Under the pieces are notes generated by a model. That model ran no database searches and was not told the origin of the DNA. It saw only the letters and a list, made by a program, of their open reading frames with translations. Shown one piece after another: positions 1 to 9,519 of a stretch of 64,000 nt of DNA. The stretch lies in the NCBI RefSeq assembly GCF_947493125.1, contig NZ_CANLQB010000010.1, positions 1 to 64,000 of the forward strand. Direction: 5' to 3'. Each line of letters opens with the position of its first letter. The first letter of the stretch is position 1. This DNA comes from an uncultured Roseobacter sp. (lineage in GTDB: Bacteria; Pseudomonadota; Alphaproteobacteria; Rhodobacterales; Rhodobacteraceae). The position numbers and the translations under genes were made by a program.

Positions 1-1147
1 GGAGTGGAGCGGGCTGCGGATCGGCTCGGTCGAGAGCCTGTCGGGCATCGTCGATTCCGATGAGTTTGGTGACAGCCGCGTGCGTCTTAACGTGGTGATC
101 GGCATTCAACCGGCCCGTCTTGGCCTGCAGGGCGACGTTGATCCCGCCCGCGCGCTGGAGTTCCTGCGCGCTCGCGTGGCGGAAGGCACGCGGGCCCGGC
201 TGGCCTCCGGCAGCCTGCTGACCGGTGGATTGAAGGTCGAACTGGTCGAGATTGAGGATGCAGAACCCGCCGAGGTGATCGTTTCGGAAGACGATATCGC
301 GCGCCTGCCCTCCACCGACAGTGAAATCTCTGATGCGACGGCCACCGTCGAAGGTGTCTTCACCCGCATCAACAGCCTGCCCATCGAGGAGCTGCTCAAC
401 AGCGCCATCGGGTTCATGCAAAGCGCCGAGGCTTTCGTCTCGAGCCAAGAGCTGCGCGAAACCCCTCTCGAGGTCCGCGCGCTTCTGGGTGATTTGCGTG
501 GCATTCTGACCTCCGAAGAGGTGCAGAATATCCCTGTTTCGCTGAACGCGGCGATTGCGCGGGTTGACACGATCCTTGCGCAGATTGAGGACGGGCGCGC
601 GGTTGACCGCATTGTGAAGGCCATTGCCGAGGCCACCAATGCGGCAGCGGCGGTCAATGCCTCCGTCGCGGGTATTCCGGAACTCATCGACAACCTCAGC
701 AGCGTGGCCGCCAAGGCCGAGGCGATGCCGCTGGAAGACCTGACCGTCCAGCTGACCGAACTGCTGGCCTCAGCCGACGACATCCTGGCCACAACCGCCG
801 CGCAAGAGCTGCCCGCGTCCTTGGGCGCCGCGCTGGATGAGCTCAACGCGACACTGGCCGAGCTTCGTGAAGGCGGTGCCGTGCGCAACGTCAACGCAAC
901 ACTCGCCTCCACCCGCGAGGCCGCCGATGCGGTGGCTCTGTCGAGCCGTGATCTGCCCGCACTCGTGGAACGGATCACGGAAGTCTTCGACCAGGCCAGC
1001 CGGACCATCGAAGGCTATAACAAAGGCGATGTGATCAGCCGCGACGCACAGGCCGCGCTGCGGGACATCTCGCAGGCCGCCGATGCGCTGACCTCCCTGG
1101 CCCGCTTGCTGGAGCGTAACCCCAGCGCATTGATCAGAGGGCGTTGA
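1..1147 (+). CDS. MCE/MlaD-family protein, PqiB-like (5' partial)
   Basis: The frame is open from base 2, so the gene enters from the left and 381 residues are visible. The first ~90 residues end in an MCE/MlaD-type module (GLRIGSVESLSG near the start, then LLTGGLKVELV), as in the last MCE repeat of PqiB/YebT proteins. The rest is a long Ala/Glu/Leu-rich helical region with regular heptad-like spacing, as expected for the helical tunnel or needle of MCE proteins that carry phospholipids between inner and outer membranes. The next gene is a PqiC-type lipoprotein starting 2 bases after the stop, which supports a pqiABC-like operon. The number of MCE domains upstream cannot be seen. Substrate is inferred from the family. 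Confidence 0.8.
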   Translation, partial: EWSGLRIGSVESLSGIVDSDEFGDSRVRLNVVIGIQPARLGLQGDVDPARALEFLRARVAEGTRARLASGSLLTGGLKVELVEIEDAEPAEVIVSEDDIARLPSTDSEISDATATVEGVFTRINSLPIEELLNSAIGFMQSAEAFVSSQELRETPLEVRALLGDLRGILTSEEVQNIPVSLNAAIARVDTILAQIEDGRAVDRIVKAIAEATNAAAAVNASVAGIPELIDNLSSVAAKAEAMPLEDLTVQLTELLASADDILATTAAQELPASLGAALDELNATLAELREGGAVRNVNATLASTREAADAVALSSRDLPALVERITEVFDQASRTIEGYNKGDVISRDAQAALRDISQAADALTSLARLLERNPSALIRGR

Positions 1148-1149
1148 CC

Positions 1150-1716
1150 ATGATTTCCAAAGCTGTCTCTTTTGCAGGCCTCGCGCTCTTGGTACTCACC
1201 GCCTGTGGCGCGGCCCCGGATCGCTACGTGGTGCCGGACCCCACCGTGACTGAGCGCCAGCGCATCGCCTTCCGCGCCGTGGAGATCCGCGAAGTCTCCC
1301 TGCCTGCCTATGCCGCGTCGGATGAAATCCCGCAGCAGGATACAGACGGAAGGCTCAGCAGCGATGGCGGCACGCTCTGGGCTGATACACCCGAGCGCGC
1401 GGTCGCGCTCGAGCTGGCGCGCCATCTCGCCCGGCTCAGCGGGGCACGCGTGGCCTCCACACCCTGGCCGTTCGAGAGCTTCCCCGATGCACGGCTCGAT
1501 CTGCGCTTTGAAAGCCTCGTGGCCGAGGCTGAGGGCCGGTTCCGCGCAACAGGACAGTACTTCGTGGCCGTACCCGACGGAAGACGCGAGCGCGCGGGGC
1601 TCTTCGACCTCACTGTCCCTTTCGATCCGGCGGGTGGGCCGCCGGCGATTGCAACCGCGCGTGGTCAGATCATCCTCGATCTTGCCGCATTCGTGGCTGC
1701 CACCGGGCTCCGCTAA
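1150..1716 (+). CDS. PqiC-type ABC transport auxiliary lipoprotein
   Basis: 188 residues with a lipoprotein signal: a hydrophobic stretch followed by the lipobox LTAC, so Cys near residue 19 would be lipidated. The rest (DRYVVPDPTVTERQRI; ELARHLARLSGARV) fits the ABC_trans_aux/PqiC family of periplasmic partners of MCE proteins. It follows the PqiB-like gene with almost no gap. I start it at ATG 1150; a TTG two codons earlier would overlap the upstream stop but gives a poorer signal peptide. Its last 4 bases overlap the end of the convergent aminotransferase gene. Likely role: outer-membrane-anchored part of a lipid transport complex (family inference). Confidence 0.75.
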   Translation: MISKAVSFAGLALLVLTACGAAPDRYVVPDPTVTERQRIAFRAVEIREVSLPAYAASDEIPQQDTDGRLSSDGGTLWADTPERAVALELARHLARLSGARVASTPWPFESFPDARLDLRFESLVAEAEGRFRATGQYFVAVPDGRRERAGLFDLTVPFDPAGGPPAIATARGQIILDLAAFVAATGLR

Positions 1717-2840
1717 TCCGGCCAATCCGCCAGGGCTTGGGCCACGCGGGCGAGCCCCTCCTCGAGATTGACCTCCGTCCCACCACCGACGCCCAGGCGA
1801 ACGTGCTGGGGCTGATCATATGCGCTGCCTGGCAGCAGAAAGGTGCGATACGGCGGTTCCAGCAACCGGCGCGCGAAGGCGGCGCTGTCGACGCCATCCG
1901 GCAAACGGGCAAGCCCGATAAGCCCCGCCTGCGGGGCCACCCAACTGAGGTTCGGCTGCGTCTCGAGCCAGGCTGACATCTTTGCGAGATTGGCTCGTCC
2001 TGCCGCCCGCGCAGCCTCCAGCGCTGCCGCATACCGGTCCGGACGCAGTGCAATCTCGGCGATCACTTCGCCCATGATGTTCATGATCTCCGAGGAATTC
2101 TCTCGCAGGATCACCGCGTCCATGACCATCTGCGGATCACGACAGATGAGCCAGCCTGTCCGCAGCCCCTGCAACCCCAGCGCCTTTGAAACCGACCCAG
2201 TGGTGATGCCGCGCGGATAGAGCCCAGCCACCGAGGGCGCCCGGGGTCCCTGCCACTCCAGCCCAGCGTAAACCTCATCAACCAGCAGCCATGCGCCCAC
2301 CCGCTCGGCGATGGCCACAACCTCGTTCAGCTCATCATGGCCCAGAAGCTGCCCCGTCGGGTTGTTCGGATTGCTCAGAAAGATCATCCGCGTTTTCTCG
2401 GTCACCGCATCCGCCAGCGCGTCCAGCGGCAGCTGCCAGCCGTCGGCCTCGTGGCGTATTACCTCGACGATCGTCGCGCCAACCGCGCGGGCAAGCACCG
2501 CGGCCTGGGGCCATCCGGGTGTCTCGATCACGATCTCATCGCCGGGCTGCAACAGCTGCATGATCGCCAGGTAATTCGCCTCGGCCGCTCCGGCGGTGAT
2601 CAGCACATCTTCAGGCCTGCACCGCCCCTCCAGCCCGGCTTGCGCCAGGACATGGCCGCGCAGCTCCGGCAGGCCACGAAAATCGCGGCTGTTCCAATCC
2701 AACGGCAGCGCCGGGTCAAGCTCATCCAGAAACGCGCCCAATGTGGGCGAGGCCGACAGCGAGAATCCGACGATCGCCTCCGGCTGGGCCTCGGTCGTCT
2801 CGAGCAGGTACTGGAACAGCTCGTGTATCTTGACTTTCAT
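1713..2840 (-). CDS. Class I/II PLP-dependent aminotransferase
   Basis: 375 residues. Fold-type I aminotransferase motifs are clear: NPNNPTGQ in the middle, a LVDEVYAGL aspartate/tyrosine segment that contacts PLP, and SVSKALGLQGLRTGW with the Schiff-base lysine and the Arg-binding loop. The amino donor and acceptor cannot be told from sequence. The start is placed at ATG 2840, preceded by a GGAGGGG ribosome site; a longer frame upstream lacks one. The gene is divergent from the metallo-hydrolase at 2890 with only 49 bases between, so the two may share a promoter region and a substrate. It converges on pqiC with a 4-base overlap. Confidence 0.85.
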   Translation of the reverse strand: MKVKIHELFQYLLETTEAQPEAIVGFSLSASPTLGAFLDELDPALPLDWNSRDFRGLPELRGHVLAQAGLEGRCRPEDVLITAGAAEANYLAIMQLLQPGDEIVIETPGWPQAAVLARAVGATIVEVIRHEADGWQLPLDALADAVTEKTRMIFLSNPNNPTGQLLGHDELNEVVAIAERVGAWLLVDEVYAGLEWQGPRAPSVAGLYPRGITTGSVSKALGLQGLRTGWLICRDPQMVMDAVILRENSSEIMNIMGEVIAEIALRPDRYAAALEAARAAGRANLAKMSAWLETQPNLSWVAPQAGLIGLARLPDGVDSAAFARRLLEPPYRTFLLPGSAYDQPQHVRLGVGGGTEVNLEEGLARVAQALADWPD

Positions 2841-2889
2841 GGCCCCTCCCCCGCCTACTCGCGCCAACAAGACCGACGAGGCAGGTGAG

Positions 2890-3642
2890 ATGCAACCCCT
2901 TCTGACAGGGCGTCCCTTACGGATGGCGGTGCTCGACTACGGGCTCTTTCAGGTGCACGCCAACGGGCGGATCATTGGCATCTGCGGGTATCTGATCCAG
3001 ACGGATGATGGCGAAAACGTCCTGATCGACACCGGCTTTCCCGCCAAATACGCCGAGGATGCAGCCGCTGCGACAGCGGAGGATGAGCTGGGCGGCTTTG
3101 GCCGCGTCCTGTCGCTCATGCCCGAGAACCTCGCACCCGCGCAATTGGCGCGGCTTGGCCTTGGCGCCGAGGACATCACGCTCATGATCCAGAGCCACAC
3201 GCATATTGATCACGTCGGTTTCCTGCACGGGTTCCCTGCGGCACCAATCGTTATCGCAGCCGCAGAACTTGCCCTGCCCCGACCGCTCTATTGGTCGGGC
3301 AAGCAGGTCATGGACTGGCCTGATCGCCGCTACATCGAAGTCGAAAATGACGCCCCTATGGGGCCGGGTTTCGACATTTATCTCGTTCCGGGCCACGCAC
3401 CCGGCCAACTCGCCTTTCTGATTGAATTGCCGGAGACCGGCCCGGTTTTGCTCACATCTGATGCGATCAGCCGCCCAGCCGAGATTGACGAGCGGTTTGC
3501 CGGGTCCTGGGACGAGAGCGCTGCAATGGCCAGTGGTGCACGGCTGATGCAGATCGCCGAAGCGCGGAAGGCGATGGTGATCTACGGCCACTGCCCTGAG
3601 CAATGGCGAGGTCTGCGCAAAGCGCCGGCGTGGTACAGCTAG
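2890..3642 (+). CDS. Metallo-beta-lactamase-fold hydrolase (AHL-lactonase-like family)
   Basis: 250 residues. The zinc motif HTHIDHVG fits HxHxDH, followed by a later Asp (TSDAIS) and a C-terminal His (YGHCPEQW). Domain arrangement and length match the N-acyl-homoserine lactonase/MBL-fold family, but that family also hydrolyses other esters and lactones, so quorum quenching is not established. ATG 2890 was chosen because the N-terminus then begins just before the first beta strand; the frame is open upstream across the aminotransferase promoter, which is not meaningful. The stop overlaps that of the convergent SDR by 3 bases. Confidence 0.8.
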   Translation: MQPLLTGRPLRMAVLDYGLFQVHANGRIIGICGYLIQTDDGENVLIDTGFPAKYAEDAAAATAEDELGGFGRVLSLMPENLAPAQLARLGLGAEDITLMIQSHTHIDHVGFLHGFPAAPIVIAAAELALPRPLYWSGKQVMDWPDRRYIEVENDAPMGPGFDIYLVPGHAPGQLAFLIELPETGPVLLTSDAISRPAEIDERFAGSWDESAAMASGARLMQIAEARKAMVIYGHCPEQWRGLRKAPAWYS

Positions 3643-4361
3643 CGCACGTCGCGGCCCTGGTTCAGGATGATCACGTTGCCGCTGGAAATGTCGCCCGCTG
3701 GTGACAGCAGGAAGCCCACCCAGGCGGCGATTTCCGCTGGCCGCATGGCCCGCCCGTGCGGCATCTGCGCAATGGCATCGGCCAAGACCTCCTCGCTCAC
3801 GACATTAAAAAGCGGTGTTTCCGTCATCGCCGGTGCGATGGAGTTCACCGCGATTTTCTCGGTCGCGTAGCGCCGCGCCAGGTCCTTGGTCAGCGTATCC
3901 AGCGCCGCCTTGGAAGCCCGGTAATGCGGCGGATCAAACGCGTCGAAATTATACGCGCCGTTGGAGGAGATGTTCACGATCTTCCGAACCCCGGCCCGCC
4001 CACGCATCAACTTGATGGCTTCCTGACAGCAGTGAAACGCCCCGGTAAAGTTCAGCGCCATCTGCCGCGCGACCTCCTCTGCCGGTATATCGGGGAAATC
4101 GGACATCAGGCAGGTGCCCGCATTGTTCACCAAGGCATCAAGCCCGCCCTGCGCCATGGCGATGTTGTCGAAGGCGGTGGCGATGGCCGTGGGATCCGTC
4201 AGATCGACAGGTTTGCCTTCGAACCCTGCGCAGGCCATCTCTGCCAAACCGCTTTCGTCGATGTCGAAGCCGATCACATGGAAGCCATCGCTGACCAGGC
4301 GGTCGACAATCGCCCGCCCCATGCCACCCGCGGCTCCGGTCACCACAGCGATTTTTGTCAT
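3639..4361 (-). CDS. SDR-family oxidoreductase
   Basis: 240 residues of a classical short-chain dehydrogenase/reductase. The Rossmann motif TGAAGGMG is at residues 9-16, NNAG follows near residue 80, a Ser precedes the catalytic YRASK near residue 148, and NSIAPAMTETPL closes the active site. The aspartate in GFDIDE after strand 2 favours NAD(H). The gene lies 28 bases after the FAD monooxygenase stop and has its own GGAAAGAGA site, so it is probably the last gene of the long minus-strand block. Substrate unknown; pairing with a flavin monooxygenase suggests oxidation of the same compound (inference). Confidence 0.85.
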   Translation of the reverse strand: MTKIAVVTGAAGGMGRAIVDRLVSDGFHVIGFDIDESGLAEMACAGFEGKPVDLTDPTAIATAFDNIAMAQGGLDALVNNAGTCLMSDFPDIPAEEVARQMALNFTGAFHCCQEAIKLMRGRAGVRKIVNISSNGAYNFDAFDPPHYRASKAALDTLTKDLARRYATEKIAVNSIAPAMTETPLFNVVSEEVLADAIAQMPHGRAMRPAEIAAWVGFLLSPAGDISSGNVIILNQGRDVR

Positions 4362-4389
4362 GCGTTCTCTTTCCTGAAGTCAAAGCGGG

Positions 4390-5631
4390 TCATATGGAGC
4401 CAATCAGCGCCGGTTGCGCGTTCAGCGCGTCTACGTCGAAGCCTGCCAACCGCTTGTATTTCGCCGAATGGGCCGCCAGTTCGTCCTGTGGAATCACATC
4501 CTCAATGCGGTCGAACACACCACCACACCGGTCTTCGACCATCTGCAAGATCGCGTCTGGCCCGCTGCCGCGATTGGCCAGCGTGACCGCGCTGGTTCGT
4601 GGTCGCAGACTGGCCTCATAGGCGTGCAGGGCCTCAGGCGTTGTGCCGTGTGCTGCAAAACACGCACCGAGTGTCCGCGCATCCACAATCGCCTGGCTCG
4701 CCCCGTTCGAGCCCACGGGATAGGTCGGATGGGCGGCATCTCCCATCAGTGTCACCGGGCCTTCCGTCCAACGGGCCACTGGATCCCTATCCACCATTGG
4801 ATACTCAAACACCGCCTCGGCACCGCGGATCAGCCCGGGCACATCCAGCCAGTCAAACACCCAATCGTCAAAGGCGGGCAGGAAATCCCCGAGGTCCGCA
4901 GGGCGGTTCCAGTCTTCTTTCCGCCAGCCTTGGCTCGGATCGACGCGCAACTCCGCGATCCAGTTGATCAGCGCATCGCCTGTCGCCGGATCGGCATTCG
5001 TGATCGGATATGCCACGATGCGCTGGCGGTCATGCCCGGCCAGGATCATATCAGCACCACCCAGAAACGGTCTGGTCCGCGTTGTCCCCCGCCAGAGGAT
5101 CGCCCCGCTCCAGATCGGCGACCCCTCATCCGGGTACATCTGCCCGCGCAAGACCGAGTGGATGCCATCCGCACCGATAGTCACCGTGCCTTCGACGCTC
5201 GCCGGGCCATTGGGCCCAGCCAGTTTGAGTTGATGCCCGGAAAACCCAGTCGCGCGATGCCCGGTTATCACAGAGGTTTCGCCTGCCCGAGCGCGTAATG
5301 TCTCATGGAGCAGCATCTGTAACTGACCGCGGTGCACCGAGTACTGCGGCCAGTGATAGCCCGCCGCAGTGCCGCGCGGCTCTGTCCAGATTTCGCGGCC
5401 CGTCTTGCTGTAGAAGCCGACGCTCTGGGTCGATACGCCGATCTCAGCAAGGTCATCGGCAAGGCCCAGATCATGCAGCTCACGCACCGCATTCGGCTGC
5501 AGGTTGATGCCCACGCCCATCGGTTTCAGGGCGCGTACGGCCTCATAGATGCGAAACGGCACCCCGATTTGGTGCAGCGTCAGGCCAAGTGTCAGCCCCG
5601 CAATCCCCGCTCCGGCAATCAGAACGGTCAT
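4390..5631 (-). CDS. FAD-dependent monooxygenase (PHBH/salicylate hydroxylase type)
   Basis: 413 residues. The N-terminal GAGIAGL dinucleotide motif, a mid-protein GADGIHS (DG motif) and GDAAHPTYPVGSNGA with the GD motif that binds FAD ribityl are all present, giving the class A flavoprotein monooxygenase signature. Sequence feel is closest to 3-hydroxybenzoate/salicylate hydroxylase-like members, but substrate cannot be read. It starts 6 bases after the stop of the downstream-acting ABC ATPase (OppF type), so it is likely cotranscribed with the transporter. That placement suggests it acts on the imported compound (inference). Confidence 0.85.
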   Translation of the reverse strand: MTVLIAGAGIAGLTLGLTLHQIGVPFRIYEAVRALKPMGVGINLQPNAVRELHDLGLADDLAEIGVSTQSVGFYSKTGREIWTEPRGTAAGYHWPQYSVHRGQLQMLLHETLRARAGETSVITGHRATGFSGHQLKLAGPNGPASVEGTVTIGADGIHSVLRGQMYPDEGSPIWSGAILWRGTTRTRPFLGGADMILAGHDRQRIVAYPITNADPATGDALINWIAELRVDPSQGWRKEDWNRPADLGDFLPAFDDWVFDWLDVPGLIRGAEAVFEYPMVDRDPVARWTEGPVTLMGDAAHPTYPVGSNGASQAIVDARTLGACFAAHGTTPEALHAYEASLRPRTSAVTLANRGSGPDAILQMVEDRCGGVFDRIEDVIPQDELAAHSAKYKRLAGFDVDALNAQPALIGSI

Positions 5632-5637
5632 CCCCGG

Positions 5638-6600
5638 TCAGCCCGCCATGTGACAGGCCACGCGCGCGCCGCGAATGTCGCGCATCTCGGGGCGGGTTTG
5701 GCTGCAGACGTCTGCTGCGAGGGGACAGCGCGGGTGAAAGGCACAGCCCTTCGGCGGGTTGATCGGGTCAGGGATCTCGCCCGTGGGCGGTGGTACTTCG
5801 CGCCCGAAACTGTCCAGCTGGGGGGCCGCTGCCAACAGCATCTGGGTATAGGGATGCTTGGGGTCGTCAAAGAGCTCATCCGGCCCCGCCTCCTCCACCA
5901 GCCGCCCCAGGTAGAGCACGCCGATCCGGTCGGCCATGTGCTGAACCACCGTCAGATCGTGGCTGATAAACAGATACGTGAGCCCAAACTCGTCTTTCAG
6001 ATCGCTCATCAGGTTCAGCACCTGCGCCTGCACCGACACATCCAGCGCCGAGGTCGGCTCGTCACAGACGATCAGTTTGGGCTCGGAGGCCAGCGCCCGA
6101 GCAATGCAAATGCGCTGCCGTTGCCCACCCGAAAACTCATGCGGAAACTTCCCGGCATCTTTCGCCGACAGCCCCACCTGCTCCAGCAGCCGCTCGGCCA
6201 TCCCGCTCGTGTCCCCGCCCCGCGCGGCCACCGGCTCCACGATAATATCCCGCACGCGCCAGCGCGGGTTGAGCGAGGCGAAGGGGTCCTGAAAAATCAT
6301 CTGGATGTCGCGCCGCACCGCATCGACTTTGGCGGCGTCGGTCTCGCGTGCCAGATCCGTGCCGCGAATCTCCACCGCGCCCGAGCTCGGCCCGAGAAGC
6401 CCTACCAGCATCTTGCCGATGGTCGATTTGCCCGACCCGCTCTCGCCCACCAGCGCATAGACCGTGCGTTCGGCAATCTCGAAACTGACGTCCGAGACGG
6501 CGGTGAGGTAGGACTTTTCGCGCCGTTCCACCACCCGGTTCAACCAGGGTTTCGAGACATCGAAAATACGGGTGAGATTCCGGATATCGACCAGCGCCAT
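5638..6600 (-). CDS. Dipeptide/oligopeptide-type ABC transporter ATP-binding protein (OppF/DppF type)
   Basis: 320 residues. Walker [11 protein letters not shown]-loop FQDPFASLNP, signature FSGGQRQRI, Walker B LIVCDEPTSALD and switch His (FISHDL) are intact. The C-terminal CAFHPRCPLAADVC region is the Cys-containing extension of Opp/Dpp ATPases, where it can ligate an iron-sulfur cluster. It is the second ATPase of the transporter; its ATG overlaps the stop of the OppD-type gene by one base. Acts on the cytoplasmic face of the inner membrane. Confidence 0.9.
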   Translation of the reverse strand: MALVDIRNLTRIFDVSKPWLNRVVERREKSYLTAVSDVSFEIAERTVYALVGESGSGKSTIGKMLVGLLGPSSGAVEIRGTDLARETDAAKVDAVRRDIQMIFQDPFASLNPRWRVRDIIVEPVAARGGDTSGMAERLLEQVGLSAKDAGKFPHEFSGGQRQRICIARALASEPKLIVCDEPTSALDVSVQAQVLNLMSDLKDEFGLTYLFISHDLTVVQHMADRIGVLYLGRLVEEAGPDELFDDPKHPYTQMLLAAAPQLDSFGREVPPPTGEIPDPINPPKGCAFHPRCPLAADVCSQTRPEMRDIRGARVACHMAG

Positions 6601-7580
6601 CAGGCCACGGCCTCCTCAACCATCGGGAAGAGGCAGGCCGCCCGCCCGCCGCCGTCCTCTATGCGGGGTCCGGGCGACACGCGACAGCGGTCGTGCGCCC
6701 GGGGACAGCGCGGGTGAAAGGCGCACCCGTCGGGCAGCGCGTCCAACCGCGGCATCGCGCCCGGGATCTGGTGGAGCCGGTCCTTGCCGCGTGAGGCCAG
6801 CGGGGTCGAGCCCATCAGACCGTGGGTATAGGGGTGCCGCGGCGCCGTGAGTACGTCGCGCACCGGGCCCAGTTCCGCCAGTTGGCCGGCATACATCACG
6901 GCCACCCGGTCTGCCGCTTCAGCGATCACACCCATATCATGTGTGATGAGCATCACCGCGGTGCCCCGCTCGCGGCAGAGCTTCTTCAGGAGCGCGATGA
7001 TCTGCGCCTGCACCGACACATCGAGCGCGGTGGTGGGCTCATCCGCGATGATAAGCGAAGGCTCGGCACAGAGCGCAAGCGCGATCACCACCCGCTGGCG
7101 CATGCCGCCCGAAAACTCATGCGGATAGCTGCCCACGCGCTCGGCGGCGCCGGGAATACCAACCTCTTCCAGCGCTGCGACAGCCCGCCGCTCCGCTTCC
7201 GCGCGGCTGATATCCAGATGGGCCAGCATCGTCTCCGTCAATTGATCCCCGATGCGCAAAAGCGGATTGAGCGAGGTCAGCGGGTCCTGAAACACCATGC
7301 CTATTTCTTTGCCGCGCAGCCGCCGCATCGCATCGCCGGTGAGCTGATCGACCCGCGTGCCTCGCACATGTATCTCGCCCGCTGCGATATGCGCCGGCGG
7401 GCTCAAGAGCCCGATTACGGCATTCCCTGCCATCGACTTCCCCGCCCCGCTCTCGCCGACAACGCCAAGGATTTCGCCCGCTGCGATATCATAGGAAACG
7501 CCGCTTACAGGCCGCAAGATGCCGTACCGGGTGGGAATTTCGACGGTGAGGTCGCGGATGGAGAGCACAGGGTCCGCCAT
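6600..7580 (-). CDS. Dipeptide/oligopeptide-type ABC transporter ATP-binding protein (OppD/DppD type)
   Basis: 326 residues with Walker A GESGAGKSM, signature FSGGMRQRV, Walker [13 protein letters not shown] and switch His ITHDMG. The AGKSM form of Walker A and the GMRQR signature are typical of the OppD/DppD half. The C-terminus repeats the CAFHPRCPRAHDRC cysteine motif of the family. It overlaps both neighbours by one base, so the four transporter genes are tightly coupled. It pairs with the gene after it to power uptake. Confidence 0.9.
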   Translation of the reverse strand: MADPVLSIRDLTVEIPTRYGILRPVSGVSYDIAAGEILGVVGESGAGKSMAGNAVIGLLSPPAHIAAGEIHVRGTRVDQLTGDAMRRLRGKEIGMVFQDPLTSLNPLLRIGDQLTETMLAHLDISRAEAERRAVAALEEVGIPGAAERVGSYPHEFSGGMRQRVVIALALCAEPSLIIADEPTTALDVSVQAQIIALLKKLCRERGTAVMLITHDMGVIAEAADRVAVMYAGQLAELGPVRDVLTAPRHPYTHGLMGSTPLASRGKDRLHQIPGAMPRLDALPDGCAFHPRCPRAHDRCRVSPGPRIEDGGGRAACLFPMVEEAVA

Positions 7581-8530
7581 TAGCGCAGCCTCGGGTTCAG
7601 CGCATCGCGCAGCCAGTCACCCAGCAGGTTCACGCTCAGGGCCAGCGCGAGCAGTGTCACGGCTGGGAACAGCAGGATCCACCACTCGCCGGAGAACAGG
7701 AATCCCTGCCCGATGCGAATGAGCGTGCCGAGCGACGGCTGCGTCGGTGGTGCGCCGACGCCGAGGAAACTCAGCGTGGCCTCTGCGATGATCGCCAACG
7801 CCAGCGAAATCGTCGCAATCACCAATACGGGAGACAGAACATTCGGCAGAATATGCCGCAGCATGATGGCCCCCGACCCGCGCCCGATCAACCGCGCCGC
7901 CTGCACATATTCCTTGTTCTTCTCCACCAGCGTGGCCCCGCGCACGACCCGCGCGAACTGCACCCAATCCGACAGACCGATCGCGATGATCAGCACCCAG
8001 ATCGCCATCTGATCGCGGTACTCCACCGGTGTGATCCCCTTGGCAATCCCGAAAATCAGCATCGCCACAAGGATCGCCGGGAAGGTCAGCTGCACGTCGG
8101 CCACACGCATGATGATCGTCTCGGTCCAGCCGCCCAGATACCCCGCGATCAGCCCCAGCGTCACGCCGAGCACCATCGCAAAGAGCACCGCCGCAACGCC
8201 CACAAAGAGCGAGATGCGCATGCCGTAAAGAATGGTCGAAAACACATCCCGCCCCTGATCATCCGTGCCGAGCCAGAAGGTCTCGCCCGTGAAGGCATTG
8301 GGCTCCATGGGCTTGGAGAACCCATTCATCAGATTGAGCGAGGCCGGGTCGAAGGGGTCATACGGAGCGATCAAGGGCGCAAACACGGCGCAGAGGACCA
8401 TGAACAGCACAATCGCTGCCGAGACAATCGCAACCGGTGATTTGCGGAACTGGTAGGCAAAATCGCTTTCCAGCGCGAGGCGGAGGCGCGAGCGTTCCAC
8501 CGGGGTCGTCGTTTGGGTGAGATCCGCCAT
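7580..8530 (-). CDS. Dipeptide/oligopeptide-type ABC transporter permease (DppC/OppC type)
   Basis: 316 residues, an inner-membrane permease with about six membrane spans. The N-terminal OppC_N segment (FAYQFRKSPVAIVSA) is followed by a periplasmic loop with LGTDDQGRDVFS, the hallmark of DppC/OppC proteins, and an EAA-type coupling loop (AARLIGRGSGAIMLRHILPN). It lies between the DppB-type permease and the two ATPase genes with one-base overlaps on both sides. It forms the translocation path with the DppB-type partner. Confidence 0.9.
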   Translation of the reverse strand: MADLTQTTTPVERSRLRLALESDFAYQFRKSPVAIVSAAIVLFMVLCAVFAPLIAPYDPFDPASLNLMNGFSKPMEPNAFTGETFWLGTDDQGRDVFSTILYGMRISLFVGVAAVLFAMVLGVTLGLIAGYLGGWTETIIMRVADVQLTFPAILVAMLIFGIAKGITPVEYRDQMAIWVLIIAIGLSDWVQFARVVRGATLVEKNKEYVQAARLIGRGSGAIMLRHILPNVLSPVLVIATISLALAIIAEATLSFLGVGAPPTQPSLGTLIRIGQGFLFSGEWWILLFPAVTLLALALSVNLLGDWLRDALNPRLR

Positions 8531-9510
8531 CAGTGCGCCGCCGTTCTGTCCGCGCGCAGTCGCGGATCAATAGCAAAGTAAAGAAGGTCGACGATCAGGT
8601 TGATCGCCACGAACATCACCGAAATCAGCATCAGATATGCCGCCATCACCGGGATATCGACGAATTGGATCGCGTTGATGAACAGCAGCCCGACACCCGG
8701 CCACTGGAACACCGTCTCGGTGATGATCGCAAAGGCGATGATGGAGCCCAGCTGCAAGCCCGTCACCGTGATCACGGGCACCAGTGTGTTCTTCAAAGCA
8801 TGGCGAAAGTTCACCGCGCGATCGCGCAAACCGCGGGCTCGGGCAAAGCGGATGTAGTCCTGTCGCAAGACCTCCAGCATCTCCGACCGCACCAACCGCA
8901 TAATTAAAGTCATCTGGTAAAGCCCCAGTGTAATCGACGGTAATATAAGGGCTTTCAGGCCACTCTCTGTCAGAAACCCAGTGGACCATCCGCCCACCAT
9001 CACCGTCTCTCCGCGCCCGAAACTGGGCAGCCAGCCAAGCTCGACGGAAAACAGGTAGATCAACAGGATGCCAATCAGAAAGGTGGGCAGCGACACCCCG
9101 ATCAGCGACACAGACATGATCGCATTGGCTGTAAACCCATTGCGCCGGATCGCCGTGAACACGCCCAAGGCAATCCCGATTGTAATCGCCAGAAACCCGG
9201 ACACCGCTGCCAGCTCAAGCGTGGCGGGCGCGCGCTCGATCAGGATGTCGGAGACAGGGCGCCCCTGACGGTAGCTGACACCGAAATTGCCCTGAACAGC
9301 GCCTTTCAGGAACTTGTAGTACTGTACTGGAAACGGTTGATCGAGCCCAAGCTCGGTGCGCAGACGCTCGATATCCGCCTGCGTGCGCTCCTGCCCCAGC
9401 ATGTTGTCGATGGGATCGCCCACAAAACGGAACATCGAAAACGCCACCGCGCCAACAACGAGCAACACGAGGATCGACTGGAAGACGCGGCGGATGATGA
9501 AGGCGAGCAT
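8530..9510 (-). CDS. Dipeptide/oligopeptide-type ABC transporter permease (DppB/OppB type)
   Basis: 326 residues. The N-terminal span (RRVFQSILVLLVVGAVAFS) and the loop GDPIDNMLG are the usual DppB start; the EAA loop RFARARGLRDRAVNFRHALKN and following spans complete the BPD_transp_1 domain. It starts 9 bases after the stop of the second substrate-binding protein and leads directly into the DppC-type gene. Together with the next three genes it forms one complete importer. Confidence 0.9.
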   Translation of the reverse strand: MLAFIIRRVFQSILVLLVVGAVAFSMFRFVGDPIDNMLGQERTQADIERLRTELGLDQPFPVQYYKFLKGAVQGNFGVSYRQGRPVSDILIERAPATLELAAVSGFLAITIGIALGVFTAIRRNGFTANAIMSVSLIGVSLPTFLIGILLIYLFSVELGWLPSFGRGETVMVGGWSTGFLTESGLKALILPSITLGLYQMTLIMRLVRSEMLEVLRQDYIRFARARGLRDRAVNFRHALKNTLVPVITVTGLQLGSIIAFAIITETVFQWPGVGLLFINAIQFVDIPVMAAYLMLISVMFVAINLIVDLLYFAIDPRLRADRTAAH

Positions 9511-9519
9511 GTCGGTTCT